From: Isoetes taiwanensis
Lineage: Eukaryota > Streptophyta > Lycopodiopsida > Isoetales > Isoetaceae
Length of the DNA stretch: 64,000 nt
Assembly (NCBI GenBank): GCA_021234155.1
Contig: JAJEKV010000041.1
Span: 12,164,689 to 12,228,688 of the forward strand
Direction: 5' to 3'
Of this stretch, positions 35,322-47,400 are shown piece after piece; within the stretch, counting starts at the first letter, position 1, and the number at the start of each line of letters is the position of its first letter. The notes under the pieces were generated by a model. The model was not told the DNA's origin. It did not search any database and was given only the letters and a program-made list of their open reading frames with translations. Position numbers and translations under genes: made by a program.

Positions 35322-38300
35322 CTGAAAACGAATGCAATAGTCAGAGGAATATATATAGAAAAAAGGGGGATGAATTCTGTGATTCCACAAGAGGAAATAA
35401 GCCAATCAATATCATTGATCCTCAAAGTTCTCAAATATTTACTGTAATCTGGAGAAAACAGATAAACCTGAGACATAGTCGACAGATCGCAAATAGAAGT
35501 CCATTAGTTCTGGTCAAACAAGCGACGCTGAAGCTCTGCCATGCACAGTCTGGAGGTGAAGGCTTGCAAATTCTGTCCAAGGAAATAGAAAATAATCGCC
35601 TGCAGAAAGACATGAGATATCTAAGTCCCAGAATCATAATTCCAGCGATGAATGAAACCCATGAACAAAAAAACATGGACATATTTTTGTGTCGAAAATG
35701 CCCAAGAACAGTTACTGTCCTAGGAAAAGATAGAATTGATCCACGTTTAACACACATACCAAAACAAGAACTTTGCAGAGACAGGACTGCACCTTCGTTT
35801 TATCCCGGCGACGCTTGATCTTGCCCTTTCTGGCTGCTGTTTTACTGCTAAATTCTTGCAGACTTGGTAGTTTCACGTGGCATTCATACTTTGTTTACAT
35901 AGAACTTTTATATTGAATATAAAGAAAACAGCGGGCCCCTTTTAGGCCCCAAATTTGTATCATTTTTTAATCTTTTAAAGGTCATTGGGCCCCTTATTTG
36001 AGCCCAATTTCACATCCCATATATGTTTTTCTCTTTTCCTATTTTTATCTTGAAGGACAAATTATTTACACTATTAAAATTACAAGGACATACATCAAGT
36101 TCTTAACGACCATACTCACAAATTAACTGGTAGTCCCTATAAATGATTCAGAATTATACAGGTATTTGGAATCCCAAGCATGACTCATATAATAGTTTAC
36201 TATTTGTGAATCCTGTACCTACCATACAATTTATTGGAGTCCTAGAAATGATTCAAATGGTATTCGAATTCCATGCATGATTGAGTCACAAACACCCTAA
36301 CATGGATAAATATTCAATTTGAGGTGTCATGGACTTTTGAATACCCTTGGTCCTACATGTGGGTATGCTTTATTGCTCTCTCTAAAATAACTGGAGTCAT
36401 AGATATAGGGTTGTTTGGGAATCTAAATACCTTGCCCATTCTTTGTGTGTTGAAAGGGTGGAGTTGATCTAATGATGCCTGAGAACATTTTCTTGGTTTC
36501 ATGCTCTTGATAATGTGCCATGGAGAAACTCACAATGCTTGTTTCATCATATTACCCATATGCGACATGCTAAAACTAGAAATGTGTGCGGTGATGTAGG
36601 GCATTAGTTGTGGGCGTCGAATGAGTAGAAGTGATGGATTTTGTAGATGGAATAATAAGCTATATAAATGTAAATTTGTGTTTGTAGATGTTATGTAGGC
36701 ATTGCCCAAAGTGTAAGGCATTTAATGGATGCATTGCATTAGCCGTATGCACATGGAATGGGTACTAACATAGTGGTGAATAAAATGGGCATATATAATA
36801 GACTACATAGGTCTAGGTATTGTTCAATGCTTTGATAGTATATTGTTATATAAAGATCGTAGATCAACCACCTAGTCAACACCAATTGGGCTTGGGTGCA
36901 GTAGAAATTGGATGTGTGTATATGTGTGTTTGTATGAAATGGGAGGGAAAGGTGTATGTGGGTATGTTTGTGTATGTGACTTCATAGTATCTCATAGTAA
37001 GGGTGCTCTGAAAATGCTGGCCATTATCTGCAGTGATAAACGTTGATGCACGTGTTTGTTGTGGGGAGGGAGATATGGATGGTCAACGTCCCAATCTTCT
37101 TGCTTTGAAGTAAAAACTGAATGTGAAAATACATCTAGTGAAACATATAGATAAAAGGTAATACATGATGTAACTTACGATCTCAAACCTCACTATCACT
37201 GCATCAAGTGTCATCTTCCCAATTTTCGCACAATCAATCAAGTTTCATTGCACAACCTATTCCTAGTGGGTGTCCTATGCTTCGCGATATGATAAGCCAT
37301 CAACCTTAAACGTTAAACCAATGCAATCTAATAAGTTGTCATTTGAAGAGGAGGGAGGGTATTTGGATGGGAGGGAGGGAGAGGGGGCTATGGTCAAATG
37401 TGGACAATGTTGTTAGACATCATTGGGAATCGAGGAAGCTTTTGTTTTATGTTTCACATTGCATCTGTTCTTTTTTTTTTGTCTTCTAGTTAATGGTAGG
37501 AAGTTAACTTTTATGTTGTACATGAAGTTTTTTTTTTTCTTTTTTAATGGAGTGTATTTTGATTTGGGGATGTCATTACACTAATTGTAGTATTGATGTC
37601 GCATTATTTCTTTGGAGTTAGAGTTGTTTCAGAGTTCTTGGGTTTTTGTCTAGTTAAACTCTGAATCGATCTGAGAAAACACCTCCTAAAATTATATCAA
37701 TGAAGTCATCATATTGTAATAAGCGAAAATTATGCGGCAATATAAGACTTATGTCGGACATATGTCATCAACAAAATTATCATAAAGGCCACTTGAGCAA
37801 CTTAGAAATGAGCATTATAATTATGTCACCATTGACTGTGCAAACAACATGTTTTTTTATATATGTAGGGAACCCCCAATTAACCTAAGACTAATAAACC
37901 ATCTTAAACTATAATTTTATCACTTAGGCGGGGACTTATAGGTATATGCTTACCAAAATCTATTGACCATGGTAATATGTCTTGATAAACCCTAAGCACA
38001 TTCCAAAGCAGCCCAGTAAATAGTTTAACCGAGAGCAGAAGCGAAAACTCTGAGACATGCAAAAAATATTGACTACTACTTTTGAACTACTACTTTTCTT
38101 CCCAGAAAAATGTATTGTAATTAATGCACACATGTTGTTTGCTAGTTGTTGTTGAAATAGATGTACCTATAGTTCAATCTAACTCGTTGATGAATTGCCC
38201 CAAATAATGTAATACTTCTGCAGCAAGTTGAATTTAGTGCCTTGTGAAGTCATGCCACATGTGTTCAAAAGGTGTCTTGTATAACCGAAATAAGTGCAAC

Positions 38301-38560
38301 AAAGCATGCACATAGTTCACTACATAAAGCTATTTGGAGCATATGCTAATATGCAGGAAATATATGAAAGCCAGTTCAAATGAATTTCACTTGAAACCCA
38401 ACATACCCAGCTAAGAAAATATCTTGAAAAGAAAATGCAAAAGATGAAGATTTGATAGTGTTGGCAATATTAAGAAACTCTACATATTAATAACAAACTT
38501 CACTTATTGCTCCATTGTTTTTTAAAATCCAAACTAAATAGAACCTGAATGTTAGATGAA
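35322..38560. other. Upstream and intergenic DNA of the transporter gene
   Basis: 35,322-35,880 may include a leader or N-terminal exon of the transporter on the minus strand (a basic block KTAARKGKIKRRR at about 35,845-35,800), but no join could be shown. Beyond 35,900 the DNA is AT-rich and without gene signs, apart from a GT-rich tract near 36,905-36,980 and a G-run cluster at 37,353-37,387. Confidence 0.35.
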
Positions 38561-38579
38561 CAATGAACCTACATCTCGA

Positions 38580-39110
38580 AGCTCATTCACTCTCCTAATT
38601 GATTTCCAGAGTTTGTATCCTTGTTCATTAGCACCCTATAAAACTGTCTTAGAAGAGAATAGAAATTGTTCGCTTACCAGAAATGGTAGAGCATCACAAG
38701 CGGTTTAGTATCAATCTAGATTTTGGTATAAACAATAAAAAATTGATGGTTTTTGCATATTTGATGAGTTTGATTTATAAAACAAAGGCTAGAGGTTAAA
38801 GGATGTTATCTTGCCTGCTTATATGCCCTTGAACCATATACGACCCCGACACTACCATAAATATACTCGACTCATGTTAGAGCAAAAACCGAGCCTTCAA
38901 AATTTGTGGCATAAGGCACGCCCTTGATCGAATATGCAAACTCTGTTTTCTTAGGATGATGGCTTCGCGGAAGAGCAAAATGAATGATCCATAAAGAGAT
39001 CGTGGATTTAACAGCTAATAAATAGGCAAAATGTTCAATTTTAAAGGACTTACCTTCCAATTCATACTTTTCTCCTTTCTCTATGGCCAGTGCACTGCTT
39101 CTATCAACAA
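38580..39110 (-). other. Two candidate orphan exons, minus strand
   Basis: A block bounded by AG and GT reads GANEQGYKLWKSIRRVNELR (about 38,633-38,570). A second reads SSALAIEKGEKYELE before a GTAAGT donor (about 39,100-39,056). Both look like genuine exons by codon pattern and splice sites and could belong to one minus-strand gene, but no further exons or family were recognised. Confidence 0.35.
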
Positions 39111-39779
39111 AATGAATTAACCAAAAAATTTCTTTATCTGTCCAGGTCTAGAAGCAGGCAAAACAACACTTAAGATCTCACCATAATGCTAAAAACTCTT
39201 TGGATTTATAACCCGTTAGCGGTCGGTAAACTATAAAAAGCGCACGCTTGATTGACACATGAACTAGAATATTTCAAGTTTTATCAACAACAACAAAAAA
39301 ATACAGCTAACGGTATATACTAAGCTGAGAACTTAGATCCCAAAGCTTGTAAACATGCATTTTGGATGGCCCCTGTCACTGTAGGAAAATGCTTGAACCT
39401 CGTTGTGAATTTTAGAGTCCATATGAAGGAAGTTAAAATAGAAGCGCGGTACCATCCTAATCTTCAATCGATTAATTCATAGTTTAAATATATTATAAGA
39501 CTTCAGATATACTTTAAGACCTTCAACCCTAGAAAATGAACCAACAACAATAAATAATGATGACATCTCACAATTAACCATGAAAAGTGTATAAGAAGGA
39601 AATGAACATATTTGAAAAAAGGAAAAGACAAAAAAACATATTCAATGGAATGCCTTCTATTCTAAATATGTTATTTCCAAATATATTATAACACTCCAGC
39701 AAATTTGCAACTCCAGATACACCTGGACATCCAAATGAAGAACATTTCAAATCAAAGAATTACTACAAATTAAAATTCT

Positions 39780-40975
39780 TAAGGATATGGTTGACTCACC
39801 TGGAGTGCGGTTGGTGAAGCAGTCACTTGGTCATTGTGTTCCTTTTGGGAAAGCTTCGTTAAAACCTCTTCTTCCTTGGAGTCTCTTTTATAAACTATGC
39901 CTTTTCCTAATGCCTCCTTTTTTGAAAGGCTTCTTGGAGTCTTGGGGAGCAGTCTGGACCTTATTTCATAGTGATCTTGTTGCATGTCATGGGTTGAGTG
40001 CCTTGTTGGTGGATACGTGGGAAAATAATCTCCCACTTTGTGCCTCAGTTCATCCATTAACTCAATGGCTGTTTGGAGGTGCGGGGATCTGGCATTGCGG
40101 CTTGGTATGACTGCGGCCAGTGTGACGGCAGCTCACTGGACAAGATTCTTATTGTCACCGATGGGGATGAACCTGTTTGGCAGGTTGCTGGCACTGCGCA
40201 TTGGGCGCTCCGGAGGCTATGGAGGATTTGTGGGGTTCTCAGAGGTGTTCCGGGCATAGGCTTGTGAACTCTATGTATAGGTTACATTTTGTCAATGGTG
40301 ATATCCTTCCGCCATCACTAGAGTGGTCCCTTCAGCTCTCACCTCTAGTTGGGAGGCGGTATTATGTGGACTTGGGCTTGGGATAAACTACTCCATCTAA
40401 GGTGTTTTGTGCTTTGGTGGCGAGATTCTTCCACCAGATGCCCTGGTGAATATTAGCGTCGCAATTTGATAAATTCAGTGGTATTTTCTGCTTAGGCTGC
40501 AAGCAAGGGATGAGCATTGTTTCTTTTATGTGATCATCTCGGCTGTTTGATTCTTGTTTGCTCTCTCTTTCATGTGACATTGACCGTCAACAAGTGCTTA
40601 CGGCTATTTGGGATACTTGGAATAAAGTGTGAGTCAAGCATTTCATTTGGCATCAAGATGGATTCGCGTGGTCCATCACAGGCCTTGAGAAGATTGTGTA
40701 TCTTTCGAGTTGGATATTCCCCTGCGGTAGTCCTCCGGGGATGCACAATAGAATAGCTAAAACCTACATTGTTCAGCCCGGCTTGCTCACATAGCGGCCG
40801 GTTAATTGAGTCCCTGGCCCGAGGTGTGTTGTCTTATGCATGGTGGTTCTCTTGATTGGATCATGATTATCCTCTGAAATTTTATTCGCCTACTGCACGT
40901 TTGTATCGGCTTTTGGCTTGGTATTCAATAGAAAACTTTGTTGTTCTTCAAAAAAAAAAAAAAAAAAAAAAAAAA
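39780..40975 (+). mobile_element. Probable non-LTR retroposon 3' part ending in poly(A)
   Basis: The stretch is richer in G+C than its flanks and has long broken frames. It ends at an A26 tract (40,950-40,975) preceded by TTTGGCTTGGTATTCAATAG-type sequence, as plant LINE and retroposon 3' ends commonly do. No reverse-transcriptase motif is visible, so this is a truncated 3' end or a retrocopy. Target-site duplications were not identified. Confidence 0.4.
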
Positions 40976-41701
40976 TTCAAAGTAGGAGAAATGGCGCCAA
41001 CATGACTCATTAAAATAAACTTGAAAGTTGTAGCAAGATAAAGCAAGCAATTTAATAGCTTGTTTGAACTTTGAATCATTGTTCATGTTACTTCAAACAG
41101 CGCCCAATATACACCGGCTTTATCATTCCGAGATAGATGCGCAACAACGCATCAACTTATTCCCTAAGAGGTGCTAAATGGTTCTATTCTCGAGAAGGAC
41201 TACGCTTGAATAAAAGCTCCATGCTAGGCTTTCATTCATCTCCAACCGAGAATTCTACAATGGTTGAAATTGGGTAAGTACGTATTTGCAAGCTACCCAC
41301 AATGAAAAACTAGAAATATCGATTATATCATCGGACCCCAAAAACAAAAGGCTAGATGTGGATTAAGTGTACTGAGAGAGAGCTTATCGCCGGTAAAAAA
41401 CCTGCGCCCTTTGGGATTTTGAGGAAAAACCACAGTGATAAGCCCTCGCAGGGAGCTTGGACCTAGCAGTAAGGCTAAAAAAAGCTCCCACAAAGAAACC
41501 CGACCAAAGAGAGGGAGCCATCATATACGCATCAACAAACTGGAACCTGAAAGATAAAACACCAACAACCCTCAGCGAGGGGGCTAGTCACTGGCGTGCC
41601 ATAGCGACAAAAAACAACAGGAAAAGCGAGGAATGATCATGCATGCCGCGCTAACAAAATAACATTACAATAATATACACATTAAGGGAGGGTGGGTGGG
41701 A

Positions 41702-42194
41702 GTCAAAGGGAAGCTGGCGAGAGAAAGAAAGCGCCCGATGAGAAGTGATGAAGAAAATTTACGGAAAATAGTGATTTAAATGAATGAGGACCCACGAAAA
41801 TGCATGCATACAAGAGATGCATGCTTGCCCAGAATCGCGTCGGTAAGCCAGGTCGATGCGGATCGATACAGCATAACCAGAACAAACTCCGACAAAAAGC
41901 TTTCACTTGCTCAAAAGCGGAGGCCGAGGTCGAAGAATTTGAGGATGAAAGGGACAAGATCGAGGAGAAGAACATGTCTAATATGGAAAAAAGAGCGTAA
42001 ACTGTCAAACCAAGCGAAGCCCCTCCCACTTTGGTATCAAAAAAAAAAAGAGAGTCAAAGGGAGCGCTAAAGAGGAGAAAAGCGCCGATGATAAGTCGAT
42101 GAAGAAGGCGCAGAAATAAAGCGATCAAATGAACGGAGACCTGAAAATGCATGCGTACAGAGATGCATGCTTACTCATTCGAGAATGCGATCAG
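41702..42194 (+). repeat. Direct repeat pair, about 140 bp each, 352 bp apart
   Basis: GTCAAAGGGAAGCTGGCGAG starts one copy at 41,702 and GTCAAAGGGAGCGCTAAAGA starts the other at 42,054. Both run through a GATGAGAAGTGATGAAG-like part to GATGCATGCTT. The spacer is purine-rich. The long open frame on the minus strand across it is a by-product of that bias. Confidence 0.65.
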
Positions 42195-43340
42195 ATGGCT
42201 TTCCGGATCGGTAAAAATGAAATACATTCACAACGAAATAGAAAGAGTAAAGCGTAGATTATGTGAATAGCAAAGCGTATGAATTATATCGTTTTGTTTA
42301 ATGAGGACAAAGGTGTTTCTATCTCCCTGTTTATTGCCCAAATACCAAAACTATAATCCGACCAAAGCGGCAGCCCCCAAGGATGATACATCATCATCAT
42401 TATCAGTCATAGCATAATTCATTATCATAACCCTATTTCTCAAAGGACCGAAAACACTTTCTATTACGAAAAATATGAAACAAAAGATACAAATTAAATA
42501 GCCTACTCACAATTGGAGTGCAAAGACATGGCGGAGAATTAGCAACTGTGCAGGGTCTGTCACAATAGGTTCGATTTTTTTTGCATCATGGCTCGTTAAG
42601 TGGCTTCTCGAAAAGGAATGTCATGCCTGGGGAACTATTAGAGAACCAGCCAAATCATATCTGATGTCGGGAGAGGGAATGTCGCATGCAGCATAACATG
42701 CCGCGTTCCTAGCATAGAACCCAACATCTTGCCTTTTTAAATAAGATGTTAGAACTAAGTATTATACCAGCTTTTACTTCTTTGTATTTCAAAAGCTCTA
42801 TTGAAATATCTAAATACTAGAAAGCGTCTATTGCCCGGTGATGCAGTACATTAATGAGGGTTATAGCAAATTTAATTGTCTAAGCATAATTTAGAAGGTG
42901 GTAGAATAATAGACTTACCTGCAAGATTTATTCGCATTTGGCGGTGTTTTCTAGACATGAAGGTTTTTATAGAAATCTAGGCCAATCATGGCCAATATTA
43001 TTTTCCCAAGATTTAAGTCTTTATTTTCAAGTGCAAGTGTGGTGAAATTTTATTCACCTGGAAAGGCATCCATATTTAATCAAAGGACACACAAACACAT
43101 TATAACTAGTTCATGATGCAATACCACAACTTAGCCTTTGCAAATGAGGGAACATAAACATCCTTGTAGATAAAACAAATCTATTAAAAGATAAGACACA
43201 ATAGAAACACCAATATCCTTAGAGTATTTGAAGCAAGAATAACTACAAAAAATAACTCTTAAATTATCATATAACACTGGATGGAATGCTCTTAACCAAA
43301 ATCACCGAAGGGGGTTCAAGGATTTGATATAGATATAATT
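42195..43340. other. Unassigned AT-rich DNA
   Basis: No gene, RNA or clear repeat was seen in this stretch. Confidence 0.4.
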
Positions 43341-43700
43341 CTTGAAAACCATAGACCATATCCCTAAAAACAATTCAATGGGTTATTATAAAAAAACATA
43401 GATTTAAAGATAAAAATAGTCACATTAGCTCCAGCGGTTAGATTGGTTAAAGTAGTCTTATTAGGACATTGAGTTATTTTGGTAGAGGTTGATCACGTAT
43501 TTCATATTCTAAAAGCAAAGCAAAACTCTTGAAACCATAGACCATATCCTAAAACAATTCAATGGGTTATTATAAAAATATAGATTTAAGATAAAAAATA
43601 GTCACATTAGCTCAGCAGTTAGATTAAAGGTCTTATTAGGACATTGAGTTATTTTGGTAGGAGGTTCGAATCCCGGTATTCATATTCTAAAAGCTTAGCG
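43341..43700 (+). repeat. Tandem duplication (187-bp unit) carrying a tRNA-like SINE promoter
   Basis: CTTGAAAACCATAGACCATA (43,341) recurs as CTTGAAACCATAGACCATAT (43,528), and the two copies stay similar to TTCATATTCTAAAAGC at their ends. The second copy holds TAGCTCAGCAG (43,608-43,618) and GGTTCGAATCC (43,663-43,673), good matches to RNA polymerase III A and B boxes at tRNA-like spacing. In the first copy the B box has decayed. No full cloverleaf forms, so this is read as a tRNA-derived SINE or tRNA relic. Confidence 0.6.
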
Positions 43701-43840
43701 AAGCGTATAGGCTTCGATATACCATCAAAACCTTAGGCAAACTTCATTAGAGCATCTCTTAAAATCCCATAAACGTCCCCGATCATAGTGAGCATAATGA
43801 AAGCGAGAGGTGTCGGAGGCTCCAACATGGGTCACGGGCC

Positions 43841-43861
43841 GTCGGATTGTGAATCCGACGG
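43841..43861. repeat. Perfect 9-bp hairpin
   Basis: CGTCGGATT, loop GTG, AATCCGACG. It lies alone in non-coding DNA and is not followed by a T run. Confidence 0.85.
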
Positions 43862-44508
43862 CGTAGTGAATCGAGGGGTGCACCTGGATTTAGAATATGT
43901 AGCGATTCCTTAAGAAATCTTCGAGGGCGTGAGGCGATAAGGCAAATCCATGGATGTGGCGAATTTTCAAAGTGGAGTGAGATTTGTTTGTAGAAAAGTT
44001 GGCTAATTTTATTTTTTTTTTTTCATCTATAGCGGGCCTATTAAACCATAGCATCAAAATTTCTCGATGCCGCAAAATAGCCCGACGAACTTTCGTCATA
44101 GAACTCCTGATGAATAAACTGGTAGATGGGTAGTTGTAATGGAGTTTACAAGTGGTATGTGATCATGTCTATGAAGTAAAATTATCGAAATATGGAAAGG
44201 GTTTAGGATTTGTGTATGAAAGTGTTTAGGGTTTAGGGATACCGAGGCATTAGCCATGGATGGGGAGTGTAAATAATAGAACAGCGGGTAGAATGAGTGC
44301 CGAGTTTAAAATATTCTTTGAGACAATAATGGTCTTGTTGTGATCTTTCGTAATGGGTGCTTATGTAGCATAATACTTGAAGTTTTCTTTGTGTTTTATG
44401 CGGCTTTTCACTAAGGTTTTCCTATGATTTAGTAATATATTCAAATGGATGTATTAATCGCGTTACATCTAGGCGCACCATTTCTGAGCCATTGATTTTG
44501 GCACCAAT
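43862..44508. other. Non-coding DNA leading into a dispersed element
   Basis: No gene was seen. From about 44,370 the sequence (CTTTTCACTAAGGTTTTCCT onward) is shared with 50,135-50,245, marking the start of a repeat-family copy. Confidence 0.45.
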
Positions 44509-44690
44509 GTGGTCAACAACCAATGGCTCACAACAAAGCCCTTTTTTATTAGTGGTGCATAATGGTGGTCCAATAACCAATGGCTCACAACAAAAGCCCT
44601 TTTTACATTGCATGTGGTGCATAATGGTCAACAACCAATGGCTCACAACAAAGCCTCTTTGTGTGTGTGGTGCATAATAAGGCTTTTGTA
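44509..44690 (+). repeat. Three tandem copies of a 57-58-bp unit
   Basis: ACCAATGGCTCACAACA begins at 44,519, 44,576 and 44,634, each followed by AAGCC...TTT and GGTGCATAAT. A partial related copy occurs at about 50,255-50,285. The open frames across it come from the unit lacking stops in some phases. Confidence 0.8.
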
Positions 44691-45324
44691 ACAAGGGCTT
44701 GAAGAGCGCATGCGGTGGTTCCCGGCACAACACATTTCTTATTATAACTTTTTTTGATCTAGAGCTTTCGTTTGAGATGATTTTTATTCGTTGAGCTCTC
44801 TCCGAGATCTTTTGATAGTGTATGATATGAATATGTTTTGATTAAGTTATCTATATAAAAGCAGCAATTTCCGGCCGGGTTTGGTAGGCTTTCACATCCT
44901 ACCGGCTGATTAATATCTGAGGATTGCTATTGGATATTGTTTTATGGCTCATTCGAATGAGCTTGCAAATTACCATGCATTTTTAGATTTTGAGGCATCT
45001 AGATCCTTGTGCTAACAAGCGAGAAAAAGTTTCCACTTTGGTTTCTCACCACAAGAATCATGGAGGCCAAAATTTGTTAAATTCTAGTTGAAAAATGTTT
45101 GCATTGTATGGGTGTTGCAAACTTTGCGGCTTTCAGAATAATGGGATCAATCTTGCTCTATCTTTATGGTAACTTTTTACCTTATGTTCTATTTGTTTTA
45201 TTGTGATGAAATTCAAAGCTTCTGGTGATGAAAGCCTGGAATGAATTCTAGTTTTTACGGTTTGAATTCTAAAATTTTTGTCCTGCAGAGGGTGAGTGTG
45301 GCGTCCTAAAGGCTCCGAAGGGGC

Positions 45325-45545
45325 CAAATTTGTTTTTGCAACTGGAAACCATTAACATCCAACATATAAAATTAAATCCCCAACACATAACAACCATTGA
45401 CATTAACAATAACACACATAACTACCATTGACATTAATTAACTTTACAACCATTGGGTCCAACACATTTAAATTAAAATCCCCTTAAACCTGGTTTGGGT
45501 GCATATTCACCGCGAGGTGGCGTGAACCTTGGTATTTGGATAGGC
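45325..45545 (+). repeat. Dispersed repeat family, copy 2
   Basis: It contains AACCATTAACATCCAACATA, ACAACCATTGACATTAAC, ACACATTTAAATTAAAATCC and CCTTAAACC...GGTGCATATTCACC in the same order as copies at 25,545 and 50,345. Confidence 0.7.
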
Positions 45546-45690
45546 ATATTCACCCTTATTCCTTAATCTACCAGATGCAGTAAAAGTTCCCTGGTTGTGG
45601 GGTATGCAAGTACAAAAATTTGCTATCTTGTATAATAGATTAGCAAAAATACACTATAAGATTTCAGGAATGCACACATATGGTGTTGAT
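45540..45690 (+). repeat. Arm of a 5-kb-spaced inverted repeat with 50,750-50,910
   Basis: TTTGGATAGGCATATTCACC, TTATTCCTTAATCTAC, GGGGTATGCA and a KFAILYNRLAKIHYK-like coding segment here correspond to the minus strand of 50,910-50,750, which gives LLSLYNKIHKTYKV. The two arms are inverted relative to each other. Confidence 0.7.
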
Positions 45691-47400
45691 CTGGATAGAA
45701 ATCCATTTGTTCTTCTTAATCAGCATGTAGTGACACGCTTAATGAGAAATACGAGTAAACAAATTCTAAAGCCATGGATGATAGAATTGCGTGCTTCATC
45801 ATAGGCGACATGTTACATCCTTCTGTTCTTTAGCATTCATAGAAAATGCTAAAGTCCTTGAACCCTAAACCCATAAACTCTAACAGTAGACCTTAAACCA
45901 TAACTATCACGGAACACTCTCTACAACATCATTTGTATTATTGTGATTAGCATGTAGATCAATACATTTAATGTAATGTCAAACCATCTTCTTCAAAAAA
46001 TAACAAAGATGATTCAAGTTAAGAACACCAACATCTTCGAAACAAAATCTATCTTGGGATCAAATTTTTGTACATTCACATATATTCTGACAAATTACAA
46101 CAATATATGGGGCATAGTGGGTTTTAAGTCATGTTCAAGTATGTAAGGGTAATTTGGGGTTAACGTCATCACTTAGGGCTTGCTATAGGCGCATAGAATA
46201 ACATAATTATCAATTTTCAAGTTTTTCACCTGGTCTATCAGGATGGCACTTGTAGATGGAATGCATATCTAAGATGTGATTTCAAATCTTAAAGCGTGTT
46301 TGCTGATAATGGGGTAATTCATGACATGGTTGCATGCCAGCGGCGGTACATGGAATCAAGTTTGAAGTATAGCGGCCATGTTGAAGAGAAAAAAAGAAAA
46401 TGAGTAACATAGCCTCCCTACTTATCAAGTGGGTGAGTCATTGGCAATATGAAAGCATTATTTCAGAAGAAAAATAAAATGAACACAATACCGGTATGGG
46501 TGCATAAAAACTTTGGAATGCTGTTAGACTCGGTTAATTTTCAATTAACGCCCGCAGAGACTACTCCACTTGTACTCACCATATTCCCGGTCCTATAATC
46601 AATACACGTGATCGGGTCTTCTTAACTAACGTAATCCGTGATTAGATCTTATTAGTCTTGAAAGTTTACCTTCTATTTTCAAAAATAAATCTAGATCCAA
46701 ATGTAGCTGCAAGAATGAATGAACATTCACAAGTAATTGGTGAAGAGTCTTCGATTTTGTGATGAAGTTGCACAAAACCTTAATGTGAAGAAGGCAATGG
46801 CAACAAAACCAAACAGTTCAAATGGTCGTAAACAGATGGGATTAAAGTACAATAGTTAAATTAGATATTGAGCCCGACAATTGAAATTTACGCTATTTCC
46901 TCCAAGTCTAAAGGAATTAAGGATTTAGGCGGCGACAATTCTATAGCTTGAATCAACTTTGTTTAAACACCAATGATAGTGTGTATACTTGGAAATAGAG
47001 CGAAGAGATTACAGTATTAAAGATACATTCCATGGTTCGCATGCATAACACTACGAAAATGACAAGGAAGGGACAAAGCGCATGAAATTGAATGGATCGA
47101 GCATGACAATCATGAACTAGGAATACAACATGGAAGTACACGGAGTATATTGAACTTGGGATGCGAGAATGTCAAAAAAATGACATGATTTGTTGATCAA
47201 TCCCTTGTTGTCCCATTAAGAATCACATAAAAATCCTGGATGCATATGCTCAAACCAATGCACCTAATATCTTACCGTTGCACATAATAGTGAAATGATA
47301 TGCACCTCCAACCTATTACAAGACATTTCATTCAACATAACAAAATGCATTTTGAAATGAGAATGAGAGCGAGAATGATTTTTGAGTCGAAATTGTCGAC
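45691..47400. other. Unassigned AT-rich DNA
   Basis: No gene or clear repeat was recognised. Confidence 0.4.

Noticed and set aside
35318-35818. Plus-strand 166-codon frame
   Set aside because: It lies antisense upstream of the GDT1-like gene, has no motif and no splice logic, and its composition is that of non-coding AT-rich DNA.
41703-42152. Minus-strand 149-codon frame rich in Leu, Phe and Ser
   Set aside because: It is the complement of a purine-rich direct-repeat region and spans both copies and the spacer.
43601-43685. Functional tRNA gene
   Set aside because: A and B boxes are present, but no acceptor stem, anticodon stem or proper D-arm can be formed.
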